Shown here piece by piece: positions 39,506-46,935 of a DNA stretch of 64,000 nucleotides; positions within the stretch are counted from its first letter, which is position 1, and the number at the start of each line of letters is the position of its first letter. Position numbers and translations under genes: made by a program. The stretch is from Geobacillus stearothermophilus ATCC 12980 (GTDB lineage: Bacteria > Bacillota > Bacilli > Bacillales > Anoxybacillaceae). The notes beneath the pieces were generated by a model, which worked only from the letters and a program-made list of their open reading frames with translations, was not told the DNA's origin and ran no database searches. Location of the stretch: NCBI RefSeq assembly GCF_030369615.1, contig NZ_CP128494.1:2375501-2439500 (forward strand), given 5' to 3'.

Positions 39506-39565
39506 GCAGCATACCTCCAATTCTCAATTGAAAGTCAATTCACTCGCTTGTCTTCTAGCGATCGT

Positions 39566-39619
39566 TCATTCTCATTTTATTCTCATTATCATTTTATAAC
39601 AAATGAAAACTACGTGCAA
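39566..39619 (-). promoter_or_regulatory. suf promoter with Fur-like AT-rich operator
   Basis: TTGCAC and TAAAAT are 17 bases apart on the minus strand (39619 to 39591). Starting at the -10 box, the sequence ATGATAATGAGAATAAAATG contains TGATAAT and GAGAAT hexamers like a Fur box, one half perfect and the other poor. Iron control of suf is plausible. Confidence 0.5.
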
Positions 39620-39736
39620 CTTTCCCGCTCTGTTTTCACTGTGACCGTGTGAAAAAACAGCGCCTTTTACTATTTTACACGAAAACCGCAAGCTTGTACG
39701 AGTTTTTGCAAAAAAAGACCCCGTTTTTTCCGGAGT

Positions 39737-40096
39737 CTAGTGAGCCGCCCGCAGCTCGCGGAGGCATTCTTGCACAAGCGTCACCGCTTGGCTCATCGCC
39801 GCCCCGCCGCCAAACGCGGCCGCCACCGCGTATACTTCCAAAATTTCCTGTTCCGACGCTCCTTCATCAAGGCAGCCTTTCGCATGGTAAATCGTGCAAT
39901 ACTCATCTTGCGTCGCCAGGCTGATGCCAAGGGCGATCAATTGTTTTTCTTTTTTCGACAGCGCTCCCTCGGCAAAGCACGCTTCCGTAAACGCGTTAAA
40001 CCGCTCGGCTACGTTCGGAAGTTTTTTGGGTGAACGCCCCTATCCCTTCTTTGTAGCGGTGAAGGGAGGATTCGACCGATGCATAAACGAATGGTA
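39737..40096 (-). pseudogene. yurZ: Carboxymuconolactone decarboxylase-like (AhpD fold) gene yurZ, frameshifted
   Basis: The 3' part encodes [23 protein letters not shown] and [19 protein letters not shown], a CMD/AhpD-type domain (here C-x5-HAKGC rather than C-x2-C). Upstream codons in frame read [20 protein letters not shown], and before that [15 protein letters not shown] in another frame; the shift falls in a run of six A (minus strand, 40022-40027), where five would restore the frame. No good start codon remains at the 5' end. The location between metQ and sufC matches yurZ. Confidence 0.7.
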
Positions 40097-40198
40097 TTGA
40101 AAGGGTGTGGAAACACCACCGTTTCGCCAACATCGACGGAATGTCATGATGAAAACGAATGGTTCTGTTCCACTCCCATCATCATAGGAAAGGGGGCA

Positions 40199-40390
40199 AT
40201 GCCATTGATTCGTTGGGTTGTCTTTGCCTTAACCGCCGCTTTCGCTTCGTTTTTGGCATGGATCATCATCGGCAGCATTCTCGGTGAACACGGGGACGTC
40301 ATCTTCAGTTTAACGACAGTGGTCGCCCTGCAAAACTGCGTCATCATCGTCATGCTCGCCGCCGTACTGGCGCGTTTGAACAACCGATGA
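40199..40390 (+). CDS. Small two-helix membrane protein, unknown
   Basis: A 63-residue protein with two hydrophobic helices (WVVFALTAAFASFLAWIIIG and VALQNCVIIVMLAAVLARL) joined by GEHGDVIFSLTT. A good site, GGAAAGGGGG, precedes the ATG (MPLIRW). The frame is open upstream but without support. I do not recognise a family. It lies alone on the plus strand between metQ and the yurZ pseudogene. Confidence 0.65.
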   Translation: MPLIRWVVFALTAAFASFLAWIIIGSILGEHGDVIFSLTTVVALQNCVIIVMLAAVLARLNNR

Positions 40391-40471
40391 AGCGCGGGAA
40401 AACAGACCGGCCGCGGCGTCTCTCCATCCAAAACGGTTTTGAACTTTCGGGCGGCTCTTTTTTGTGCAAAA

Positions 40472-40500
40472 AATAACGGAAGCGATTCGCTTCCGTTATT
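40472..40500 (-). terminator. Terminator of metNPQ
   Basis: AATAACGGAAGCG, loop AAT, CGCTTCCGTTATT and then TTTTGC on the minus strand: a perfect 13-base stem that includes the metQ stop codon. Confidence 0.9.
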
Positions 40501-41347
40501 GATTGTTTGTCGCCGCTGGAATGACGGCGCCGTGGTATTTTTCTTTGATGAAATCTTGGATTTCTTTCGATTGCAGCACTTCGACAAGCGTTTTGATTTC
40601 TTTCCGGTTTTCATCGCCTTTGCGCACCGCCACAATGTTCACATACGGATTGTTTTTCGGCGACTCCACGGCGATCGGGTCTTTCGCCGGGTCCAAACCG
40701 GCGTCAAGCGCATAGTTGGCGTTGATCAAAACCGCATCGCCTTCGCCGTTTTTGTAAATTTGCGGCAGAAGTCCAGCATCGACGTCCGCTTTAAATTTCA
40801 AATGTTTCGGGTTTTCGACGATGTCGTTGACCGTCGCTTTCGTTTTATCGATGCCCGGTTTCAGCTTAATGAGCCCCTTTTCTTGCAGCATCGACAAAAT
40901 GCGTCCATGGTCGGCGACCGAGTTGCTCATGATGATCGTCGCGCCGTCCGGCAGTTCTTCAATGCTTTTGTATTTTTTCGAGTATAAGCCGATCGGCTCG
41001 ATATGAATGCCGCCGGCGTTGACGAAATCATAGCCGTACTCTTTCTTTTGCGATTCCAAATACGGAATGTGTTGGAAATAGTTGGCGTCGATTTGCTTCT
41101 CAGCCAGCGCTTTGTTCGGCAAGATGTAATCTTGGAACGTAATGATCTCCAAGTCGATGCCTTTTTTCTTCAAAATCGGTTTCGCTTTTTCCAAAATTTC
41201 CGCATGCGGCACGTTCGACGCACCGACTTTCAACTTCACCAATTTGCCGTCTTTGCCGCCTTCCGCGTTGTCGTTATTGTTGCCGCCGCATGCCGCCAAA
41301 GCGAGCACGAGAATGGCGGCGAGCAACATACCCAACCATTTCTTCAT
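40496..41347 (-). CDS. metQ: Methionine-binding lipoprotein MetQ
   Basis: A 283-residue NlpA/MetQ lipoprotein with signal MKKWLGMLLAAILVLALAAC (lipobox LAAC). Typical stretches are LKVGASNVPHAEILE near 40, QIDANYFQHIPYLE near 87 and IMSNSVADHGRIL near 137. It binds methionine outside the cell and delivers it to MetP-MetN. GGGGGAAACAACTG precedes the ATG. Last gene of the operon; its stop codon lies in the terminator stem. Confidence 0.94.
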   Translation of the reverse strand: MKKWLGMLLAAILVLALAACGGNNNDNAEGGKDGKLVKLKVGASNVPHAEILEKAKPILKKKGIDLEIITFQDYILPNKALAEKQIDANYFQHIPYLESQKKEYGYDFVNAGGIHIEPIGLYSKKYKSIEELPDGATIIMSNSVADHGRILSMLQEKGLIKLKPGIDKTKATVNDIVENPKHLKFKADVDAGLLPQIYKNGEGDAVLINANYALDAGLDPAKDPIAVESPKNNPYVNIVAVRKGDENRKEIKTLVEVLQSKEIQDFIKEKYHGAVIPAATNNQ

Positions 41348-41362
41348 CAGTTGTTTCCCCCT

Positions 41363-42031
41363 TTATCGTTTATCGATTTTCGAAGTGACAAAGTCACCGA
41401 TCAGCTGAATGATAAATACAATGACCAACACCAATACGGTTGCGACAAATGTCACATCGTTATGGTTGCGCTGGAACCCTTCCAAATACGCCAAGTTCCC
41501 AAGCCCGCCGGCGCCGATGGCTCCAGCCATCGCTGTATAGCTGACGAGCGACACCGCCGTCACCGTAATGCCGGAGACAAGCGCCGGCAATGACTCCGGC
41601 AGCAGCACTTTCCAAATGATCGTCCACGTTGAGGCGCCCATCGCTTGGGCTGCTTCGATGACGCCTTTATCAATTTCGCGAAGGGCAATCTCCACCATGC
41701 GGGCGTAAAACGGCGCGGCCCCAATGACCAAAGCCGGCAGCGCCGCATTGGCGCCAAGCATCGTCCCAACAAGCCAGGTGGTAAACGGAATGAGCAAAAT
41801 GATCAAAATAATAAACGGAATGGAGCGGAAAATGTTCACAAACGCCGCAATCACGGTATTGACAAACCGGTTTTCCCATAGGTTGCCCTTCGCTGTCAAA
41901 AATAGAAGCAAGCCAAGAACGATTCCGAGAACGAAAGTGGCCGCCACCGCCACTCCCGTCATATACAGCGTCTCGACCGTCGCCGCCCACATCGTCTCCC
42001 ATTGGACGTTCGGCAGGAGGTTAGCGAGCAT
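41363..42031 (-). CDS. metP: Methionine ABC transporter permease MetP
   Basis: A 222-residue permease with five hydrophobic helices, typical of MetI/MetP: TLYMTGVAVAATFVLGIVLG near 25 and the ATPase-contact loop EIDKGVIEAAQAMGASTWTI near 120. It forms the channel as a dimer. GGAGGTGATTCACG precedes the ATG, which lies 11 bases inside metN. Confidence 0.94.
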   Translation of the reverse strand: MLANLLPNVQWETMWAATVETLYMTGVAVAATFVLGIVLGLLLFLTAKGNLWENRFVNTVIAAFVNIFRSIPFIILIILLIPFTTWLVGTMLGANAALPALVIGAAPFYARMVEIALREIDKGVIEAAQAMGASTWTIIWKVLLPESLPALVSGITVTAVSLVSYTAMAGAIGAGGLGNLAYLEGFQRNHNDVTFVATVLVLVIVFIIQLIGDFVTSKIDKR

Positions 42032-43049
42032 CGTGAATCACCTCCACCGCCACCTGCTGGCTTTGAATGTAGCCAAGCGCCCGGTCAATTTCATCCGCCG
42101 CCCCATTGATGTGCACAAACAGCACCCCATAAGCGCCTTGATGGGTTTGCGAAATTTTCCCTTGCAAAATATTCATATCGACGGCAAATTGCCGCACGAC
42201 CTGGCTGATGAGCGGCTGGCCGGCCGCCGCGCCGACAAACGTCAGCTGCGCGATCAGCCCGCTCGGGTATTGGCCAAACAAATGGGAAATCGCCTCTTCC
42301 GTCTCTTCCGGCTCGACGAGCTGCTTGACGAACCGCTTCGTGATCGGCTGCTGCGGGTTGCGGAACACGTGCAACACGTCGCCTTGCTCAACGATTTTGC
42401 CGTTTTCCATCACGGCGACGCGGTCGCAAATTTTGCGGATGACGTGCATTTCATGGGTGATCAGCACGATCGTCAGCCCGAGCCGCTTGTTGATGTCAAC
42501 GAGCAAGTCCAAAATCGCATCGGTCGTCTGCGGGTCCAACGCCGATGTCGCCTCGTCGCAAAGCAGCACTTTCGGGTTGTTGGCGAGCGCCCGGGCAATG
42601 CCGACACGCTGCTTTTGCCCGCCGCTCAACTGCGACGGATACGCCTCTTCCCGCCCCGTGAGCCCGACGAGCTCGATCAATTCATCGACCCGTTTTTGCC
42701 GCTCCGCTTTCGGAACACCCGCAATCTCGAGCGGAAACGCAATGTTTTCCCGCACTGTGCGCGACCAAAGCAAGTTGAAATGTTGGAAAATCATCCCGAT
42801 CTCTTGACGCGCCTTGCGCAGCTCCCGCCCTTTGATGCGCCCCATGTCGCGGCCGGCGACGACCACCCGGCCGCCCGTCGGCTTCTCGAGCCCATTGAGC
42901 AAGCGGATGAGCGTACTTTTCCCCGCGCCGCTGTAGCCGATAATGCCGAAAATTTCCCCTTCGCGAATCTCAAGCGACACATTGTCGACGGCCGTGACTG
43001 AGCCGTTAGCCGCTTGATAGATCTTTGTCACATGTTCGAGTGTAATCAT
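42021..43049 (-). CDS. metN: Methionine ABC transporter ATPase MetN
   Basis: A 342-residue ATPase with Walker A GYSGAGKSTL near 38, signature LSGGQKQRV near 140, Walker B VLLCDEATSALDP near 162 and a C-terminal NIL domain (from about 265) that binds methionine and inhibits transport. GGAGGAAGGTGAAACG precedes the ATG (MITLEHV). Preceded by a SAM-I riboswitch and a consensus promoter. Confidence 0.95.
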   Translation of the reverse strand: MITLEHVTKIYQAANGSVTAVDNVSLEIREGEIFGIIGYSGAGKSTLIRLLNGLEKPTGGRVVVAGRDMGRIKGRELRKARQEIGMIFQHFNLLWSRTVRENIAFPLEIAGVPKAERQKRVDELIELVGLTGREEAYPSQLSGGQKQRVGIARALANNPKVLLCDEATSALDPQTTDAILDLLVDINKRLGLTIVLITHEMHVIRKICDRVAVMENGKIVEQGDVLHVFRNPQQPITKRFVKQLVEPEETEEAISHLFGQYPSGLIAQLTFVGAAAGQPLISQVVRQFAVDMNILQGKISQTHQGAYGVLFVHINGAADEIDRALGYIQSQQVAVEVIHDAR

Positions 43050-43081
43050 CGTTTCACCTTCCTCCCCAAGGCGGCGGAGCG

Positions 43082-43247
43082 CAAAAAGAAAACCTTTCTG
43101 CCCGCAGAGAACAGAAAGGTATTGTGCACCATTCCGTCTCTTATCTCTCAAAGCAGGCCGCTTTGTGTGAATTGGCACCTTTTCAGCGCACGCGCTGACG
43201 GTTGCCGGGCTTCATTGGGCACATCCCTCCACCTCTCTTGATAAGAG
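43082..43247 (-). promoter_or_regulatory. SAM-I (S-box) riboswitch with intrinsic terminator, controls metNPQ
   Basis: On the minus strand P1 is CTCTTATC ... GATAAGAG (43247-43240 with 43145-43138). Between them are the S-box conserved pieces in order: AGAGAGGTGGAGGGA, a CCC-AATGAAGCCCGGCAACC segment and GGTGCCAATTC. The expression platform is ACCTTTCTG/CAGAAAGGT followed by TTTTCTTTTT (43120-43082). With SAM bound, the terminator forms and methionine uptake is shut off. Confidence 0.95.
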
Positions 43248-43282
43248 CGCAACAATCGCCTATTCGATTGACTACAACTGTG

Positions 43283-43312
43283 ATTGTATCACCTTGTGTC
43301 GAACATTGTCAA
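43283..43312 (-). promoter_or_regulatory. metNPQ promoter
   Basis: A perfect TTGACA and TACAAT separated by 18 bases on the minus strand, about 35 bases before the riboswitch P1 stem. Confidence 0.8.
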
Positions 43313-43320
43313 TAAAAATT

Positions 43321-43665
43321 TCACCCAACATGCCGATATGGCTTAGCCAAATGGAGGAGCGACTCAAGCAGCAACAGATGACGAAAGCTTCCCGATACAT
43401 GCACTTCGCGCAGCCGGACGAGCTGCTGCAGCTTCAGCTCGCCGTCTAAAAGCGAGCAAAGTGCTTTTTTGGAGCCGTGCACCGTCAAGACGTTCCGTTC
43501 ATCAGGTTCCCTTCCGGCAGTAAGCTCCTTGCCGAGCGCCACCATGGCGGTCTCTTCCTCGCTTTCAAAGCGAACATACAGCTGCTCATCCGGCAAAATC
43601 GGCAACAAATGGCGCAACGTTTGCATCCGTTCCATAAACTGTCCTACCAACTCGCACATTTCCAT
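43321..43665 (-). CDS. yusD: YusD-like protein (SCP2-like)
   Basis: A 114-residue protein in the position of yusD: MEMCELVGQFMERMQTLRHL at the start, then LYVRFESEEETAMVALGKE and LTVHGSKKALCSLLDGELKL, in line with an SCP2-type lipid-binding fold, though I assign it mainly by place. GGGGGAGG precedes the ATG by 7 bases; an earlier ATG overlaps the site. Its stop codon abuts the metN promoter. Confidence 0.7.
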   Translation of the reverse strand: MEMCELVGQFMERMQTLRHLLPILPDEQLYVRFESEEETAMVALGKELTAGREPDERNVLTVHGSKKALCSLLDGELKLQQLVRLREVHVSGSFRHLLLLESLLHLAKPYRHVG

Positions 43666-43818
43666 TGAGCATCCTCCCCCCATCTCCTTTGTCCTTTTAT
43701 TTCCATGCCGAAGGGGGAGAATCCTTTACAAAAATCTCGACAGCCGCCGTGGCGAACCAACGCCGTTTTTGTCATTTCCCATGAAATGTGTCAAACGGCG
43801 TCAAAAAATGGCGGATCG

Positions 43819-44133
43819 TCAACGCGGCAAACGGGCGCGGATTGCTTCGTACAAATAAGGGACCGAATGGAACGCATACCATTTGCCGATGATCTCTCCG
43901 CCGGCGAAAAGAAGCAAGCACGGAACGCTTTCAATTTTCCACGCCGCCGCCTGCTCGGGGATGTAGTTGATGTCCGTTTCGCAAAACGGTATGTCCGGAA
44001 ACAATTGTTCTAGGACAACAAGCATGCGCCTCGCCAACTGGCACGTGCCGCACAGTGGGGTATACAACGAAAGAGCGAGAAGCGGCTCCCCTTCCACCAT
44101 TCGCTTAATATCGTTTCGACCGATTGTGTTCAC
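43819..44133 (-). CDS. yusE: Thioredoxin-like protein YusE
   Basis: A 104-residue thioredoxin-fold protein with active-site CGTC in SLYTPLCGTCQLARR near residue 28 and the cis-Pro loop KIESVPCLLLFAGG near 66. A general thiol-disulfide role is likely; partner unknown. The start is a GTG that overlaps the yusF stop (GTGA), with AGGAAGAGG upstream. Confidence 0.88.
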   Translation of the reverse strand: MNTIGRNDIKRMVEGEPLLALSLYTPLCGTCQLARRMLVVLEQLFPDIPFCETDINYIPEQAAAWKIESVPCLLLFAGGEIIGKWYAFHSVPYLYEAIRARLPR

Positions 44134-44489
44134 TCGCCTCTTCCTCTCATGAACGATTCGATACGGACGTCAAAATGGGCGCGCAGCAGCACATGCGCCA
44201 AATGCCAGATCGGGGCGGCGGCCACTTCGCGATACGCCCGGTCAATGTAAATATGCCCTGCTTCCGGAAACACCCGGCGGAACTGCCGGCGCAATTTTTC
44301 CCCCGCCTCGTCGGCATCGGCGAGCACGTACACATCCCGCCCTTCGAGTTCATCGGCCAGCTCCTCAAGGCGCGCATCGCTGATCGTGCCGTTCGTGCAA
44401 ATGATGACAACCGGCTCGTTCAGCACGGCCGCCACTTTTTCCTTATCTGACCGCCCTTCCACAATAATCACTTTTTCCACCTGTCGCAT
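44130..44489 (-). CDS. yusF: Toprim-domain protein YusF
   Basis: A 119-residue Toprim protein: catalytic Glu in KVIIVEGRSDKEKV at residue 11 and the D-x-D pair in VYVLADADEAGEKLRRQF near 55, as in RNase M5 and small primase-like proteins. It probably acts on nucleic acid, target unknown. TTAGGTGGGT precedes the ATG (MRQVEKV); the frame is open further up without a site. Coupled to yusE. Confidence 0.88.
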   Translation of the reverse strand: MRQVEKVIIVEGRSDKEKVAAVLNEPVVIICTNGTISDARLEELADELEGRDVYVLADADEAGEKLRRQFRRVFPEAGHIYIDRAYREVAAAPIWHLAHVLLRAHFDVRIESFMRGRGE

Positions 44490-44535
44490 GTCCGACCCAC
44501 CTAACGTGAATGAGGATACAATATTGTATGGCAAC

Positions 44536-44562
44536 AGAAAAGCAACGGCCATCCGCCGTTGC
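44536..44562 (-). terminator. Terminator of yusG
   Basis: GCAACGGC, loop GGATG, GCCGTTGC, then TTTTC on the minus strand, between yusG and yusF. Confidence 0.7.
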
Positions 44563-44660
44563 CTCCTAACACCAGCCCGCCTCCCCGTCGCAGTCGACAT
44601 ATTTTTGATCCGGTTCAACGGTAGCGGTGACCCATTTTCAAATTTTCCCATTTGTTCGCT

Positions 44661-44801
44661 TTATCCGTTTTTCCACGCTACAGCCGCAGGAAGCGGAAGG
44701 CGGCCGATGAGCTCGCCTCCCTCGTACAGTTCGATCGTGCGGCCGTTCCATTTGCCGGTGACCCGGTCCGTGACATCCAGTTGCTTCGTTTGCAACACCA
44801 T
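44661..44801 (-). CDS. yusG: YusG-like small protein
   Basis: A 46-residue gene: MVLQTKQLDVTDRVTGKWNG then RTIELYEGGELIGRLPLPAAVAWKNG. It resembles B. subtilis YusG (V-T-D-R-V, K-W, a short beta hairpin ending LPLP) and sits in the same place between yusF and gcvH. GGGGTG is 6 bases before the ATG. Function unknown. It is short enough to be missed by automatic gene finding. Confidence 0.75.
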   Translation of the reverse strand: MVLQTKQLDVTDRVTGKWNGRTIELYEGGELIGRLPLPAAVAWKNG

Positions 44802-44874
44802 CACGAGCACCCCTTTTTCATCACATTCCGGTATGTATAGGGGGCCCGGTTCGAAGCGAACTTTGCAGGAACGT

Positions 44875-45258
44875 TTATCCTTCGTTGATCATCGCTTCGT
44901 ATTGTTCGGCCGTCAACAAGTTGTCCACTTCACTTAAGTCTTTCGGCTCAATAACGATCATCCATGCTTTTTCATACGGTGATTCGTTCACATATTCCGG
45001 ATTGTCGTTCAACGCTTCGTTCACTTCGACGACCGTGCCGCTGATCGGCGCATACAATTCCGAGACGGTTTTCACCGACTCAACGCTGCCGAACGGCTCG
45101 TTCGCTGTCAGTTCCGCGCCGACTTCCGGCAGCTCGACAAACACGATGTCGCCCAGCTCCGATTGGGCGAAATCGGTGATGCCGATGCGCACTTTATCCC
45201 CTTCGACGCGCACCCACTCATGCTCTTTCGAATAACGGAGTTCTTTCGGCGTGTTCAT
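44875..45258 (-). CDS. gcvH: Glycine cleavage system H protein
   Basis: A 127-residue lipoyl carrier. The lipoylated lysine is in [15 protein letters not shown] near 63, followed by the usual [22 protein letters not shown]. It carries the aminomethyl group between GcvP, GcvT and Lpd, and in Bacillus also passes lipoyl groups to other enzymes. CTGGAGGGATTTA precedes the ATG. Confidence 0.96.
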   Translation of the reverse strand: MNTPKELRYSKEHEWVRVEGDKVRIGITDFAQSELGDIVFVELPEVGAELTANEPFGSVESVKTVSELYAPISGTVVEVNEALNDNPEYVNESPYEKAWMIVIEPKDLSEVDNLLTAEQYEAMINEG

Positions 45259-45351
45259 TAAATCCCTCCAGTGCGGCAAGTTGTGTTCTTTTTCATCATA
45301 ACCGATTTTTCGCCAAAACTCACTGAATTCATTTCATTTCGGCCAAATTTT

Positions 45352-45729
45352 TTATGTTTCCGTCGAAACGCGCCCGGCAAAACACGATTCGTAGTCTTGT
45401 TCGCGGAATCCGACCACGACCCGCTCGCCGTCCGTTAAAATCGGCCGCTTGACGAGCATGCCGTCCGAGGCGAGCCACGTGAGCATCTCGTCTTCCGAGG
45501 CGCCATCGAGCTTGTCTTTCAATCCGAGTTCGCGGTATTTCATGCCGCTTGTATTGAAAAATTTTTTGAGCGGCAGCCCGCTTTTTCGATGCAAGTCGGC
45601 GAGCTGTTCTTTCGTCAGCGGCTCGTCGACCAAATGCACCGTTTGCACCTCAATGCCGTGTTCATCGAGCCAACGCTTCGCCCTCCGGCACGTTCCGCAT
45701 TTTGGATACCAGTAGAGCGTCAGCGCCAT
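45352..45729 (-). CDS. yusI: ArsC/Spx-like protein YusI
   Basis: A 125-residue Spx/ArsC-family protein with C-x2-C in YWYPKCGTCRRAKRWL near 9 and the family stretch KEQLADLHRKSGLPLKKFFNTSGMKY. ALTLYWYP at the start and the RPILTDGERVVVGF near the end fit the ArsC fold. True arsenate reduction is not implied. The start is the second ATG, 7 bases from GGGAGG. Confidence 0.86.
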   Translation of the reverse strand: MALTLYWYPKCGTCRRAKRWLDEHGIEVQTVHLVDEPLTKEQLADLHRKSGLPLKKFFNTSGMKYRELGLKDKLDGASEDEMLTWLASDGMLVKRPILTDGERVVVGFREQDYESCFAGRVSTET

Positions 45730-45769
45730 CCGCATTCCTCCCTTTCATTCGACGGCTTGGAATTCATGG

Positions 45770-45802
45770 AAAAAGAAGCACCAGGCAAACGCCTGGCACT
45801 TC
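45770..45802 (-). terminator. Terminator of the (broken) fad operon
   Basis: GAAGTGCCAGGC, loop GTTT, GCCTGGTGCTTC and TTTTTCC on the minus strand: a 12-base stem just after the fadE remnant. Confidence 0.9.
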
Positions 45803-45808
45803 CCATTA

Positions 45809-45973
45809 TCACACAATATACCGTTCCGCTTCAATGAGGGCGGCAGCCGCCTCGCGTTTTTTCGCGATCACATTGATCGGCGTATGGCGCGTCAACCGGC
45901 GGAGAGCGGCGAGCATCATCCGCAGCGTGTCACCTTGTTCGACGGCGACAAGCGTTTCTTTCGCATGCGCCTC
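45809..45973 (-). pseudogene. fadE: C-terminal remnant of acyl-CoA dehydrogenase fadE
   Basis: The last 54 codons read EAHAKETLVAVEQGDTLRMM then LAALRRLTRHTPINVIAKKR and EAAAALIEAERYIV, the C-terminus of the large FadE/YusJ acyl-CoA dehydrogenase. It is joined directly, in a different frame, to the 5' part of fadN. The rest of fadE (about 540 codons) and all of fadA are missing. Confidence 0.75.
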
Positions 45974-46539
45974 AATTTCATATAGGCGACCACATCCGGA
46001 TCGGTATGCTCCGTCGGGATGATTTCAAGCAGCTTCAAATAGCGCGGCGGATTGAAGAAATGCGTGCCTAAAAAGTGTTTTTTGAAATCATCCGAACGCC
46101 CCTCCGCCATCGCGGCGATCGAGATGCCGGATGTGTTCGAGCTGACGATCGTCCCCGGCGTCCGCACCTCGTCAACGCGGGCGAAAACGCTTCGTTTGAC
46201 ATCCAAGTTTTCGACGACGACTTCAATGATCCAATCAACATCCGCCAGCCGATGGAAATCGTCTTCAAAGTTGCCGGTTTCAATGAGCGCCAGATTGTCT
46301 TGAGCCATCAGCGGCGCCGGCTTTTGCTTTTTCATCCGCTCCAGCGCCTGATTGGCGAGGCGGTTGCGCACTTGTTTATGCTCGAGCGTCCAACCTTTTG
46401 CTTCTTCCTCTTTCGTCAATTCCCGCGGCATGATATCCAACAGCAGCGTCGGAATGCCGACGTTCGCCAAATGGGCGGCAATGCCCGAACCCATGACGCC
46501 GAACCCAAGCACCGCAGCGCGCCGAATGCGTTTTGCCAT
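45974..46539 (-). pseudogene. fadN: N-terminal remnant of fadN (3-hydroxyacyl-CoA dehydrogenase)
   Basis: About 188 codons of FadN/YusL: NAD-binding RRAAVLGFGVMGSGIAAHLA, VDWIIEVVVENLDVKRSVFA near 118, SSNTSGISIAAMAEG near 148 and HFFNPPRYLKLLEIIPTEHT near 175. Homology stops after DVVAYMK, where the fadE remnant begins. Thus the enoyl-CoA hydratase half and over half of the dehydrogenase are lost. GGGGGAACC precedes the ATG and a perfect FadR operator lies just upstream. Confidence 0.85.
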
Positions 46540-46560
46540 TTCGGTTCCCCCTCACATCAC

Positions 46561-46578
46561 TGAATGAATCATCATTCA
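46561..46578. promoter_or_regulatory. FadR operator of the fadNAE operon
   Basis: TGAATGA-ATCA-TCATTCA is an exact match to the Bacillus FadR consensus (TGAATGA-N4-TCATTCA), 21 bases upstream of the fadN start codon. Confidence 0.85.
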
Positions 46579-46723
46579 TTTTTTGGTAAAAAAATAGCCA
46601 TGAAAACGTTATCTATATTCAATATATAGTATGTTGGTAATTTTTTTCAATATATTTGCGCACATTTTTTTTCACATCGCCGCCGTTCTTTCAATCCATA
46701 CTAACAACCAGGAGGTGAAGACG

Positions 46724-46873
46724 ATGGCCCGGCTGAAAAAAAATCCGTCTGAACGCGGCGTCAGCGCGGCGAGCGTGAAAGGAAACGCCGGCCCGACGGT
46801 CGAAGCCGACGGCGGCGGCAAGCGGACGAGCCAAAATCAGCAGTACAAAAAGCACAACATGCAAGGGGACTGA
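46724..46873 (+). CDS. yuzL: YuzL family small protein
   Basis: A 49-residue basic, Gly/Ser/Asn-rich protein: MARLKKNPSERGVSAASVKG then NAGPTVEADGGGKRTSQNQQ. This matches the YuzL family, which lies beside yusL in B. subtilis; such small hydrophilic proteins are often spore associated but the role is not established. A perfect AGGAGGTGA site precedes the ATG. Own terminator. Confidence 0.8.
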   Translation: MARLKKNPSERGVSAASVKGNAGPTVEADGGGKRTSQNQQYKKHNMQGD

Positions 46874-46900
46874 ACGCCTAAGGGCGTCCGTCCCCTTTTT
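46863..46900 (+). terminator. Terminator of yuzL
   Basis: GGGGAC pairs with GTCCCC, enclosing an ACGCC/GGGCGT hairpin, followed by TTTTT. The yuzL stop codon is at its base. Confidence 0.8.
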
Positions 46901-46935
46901 GCCTGCTTGACTTTCGCGCTGCCGGGCGATGGGCG

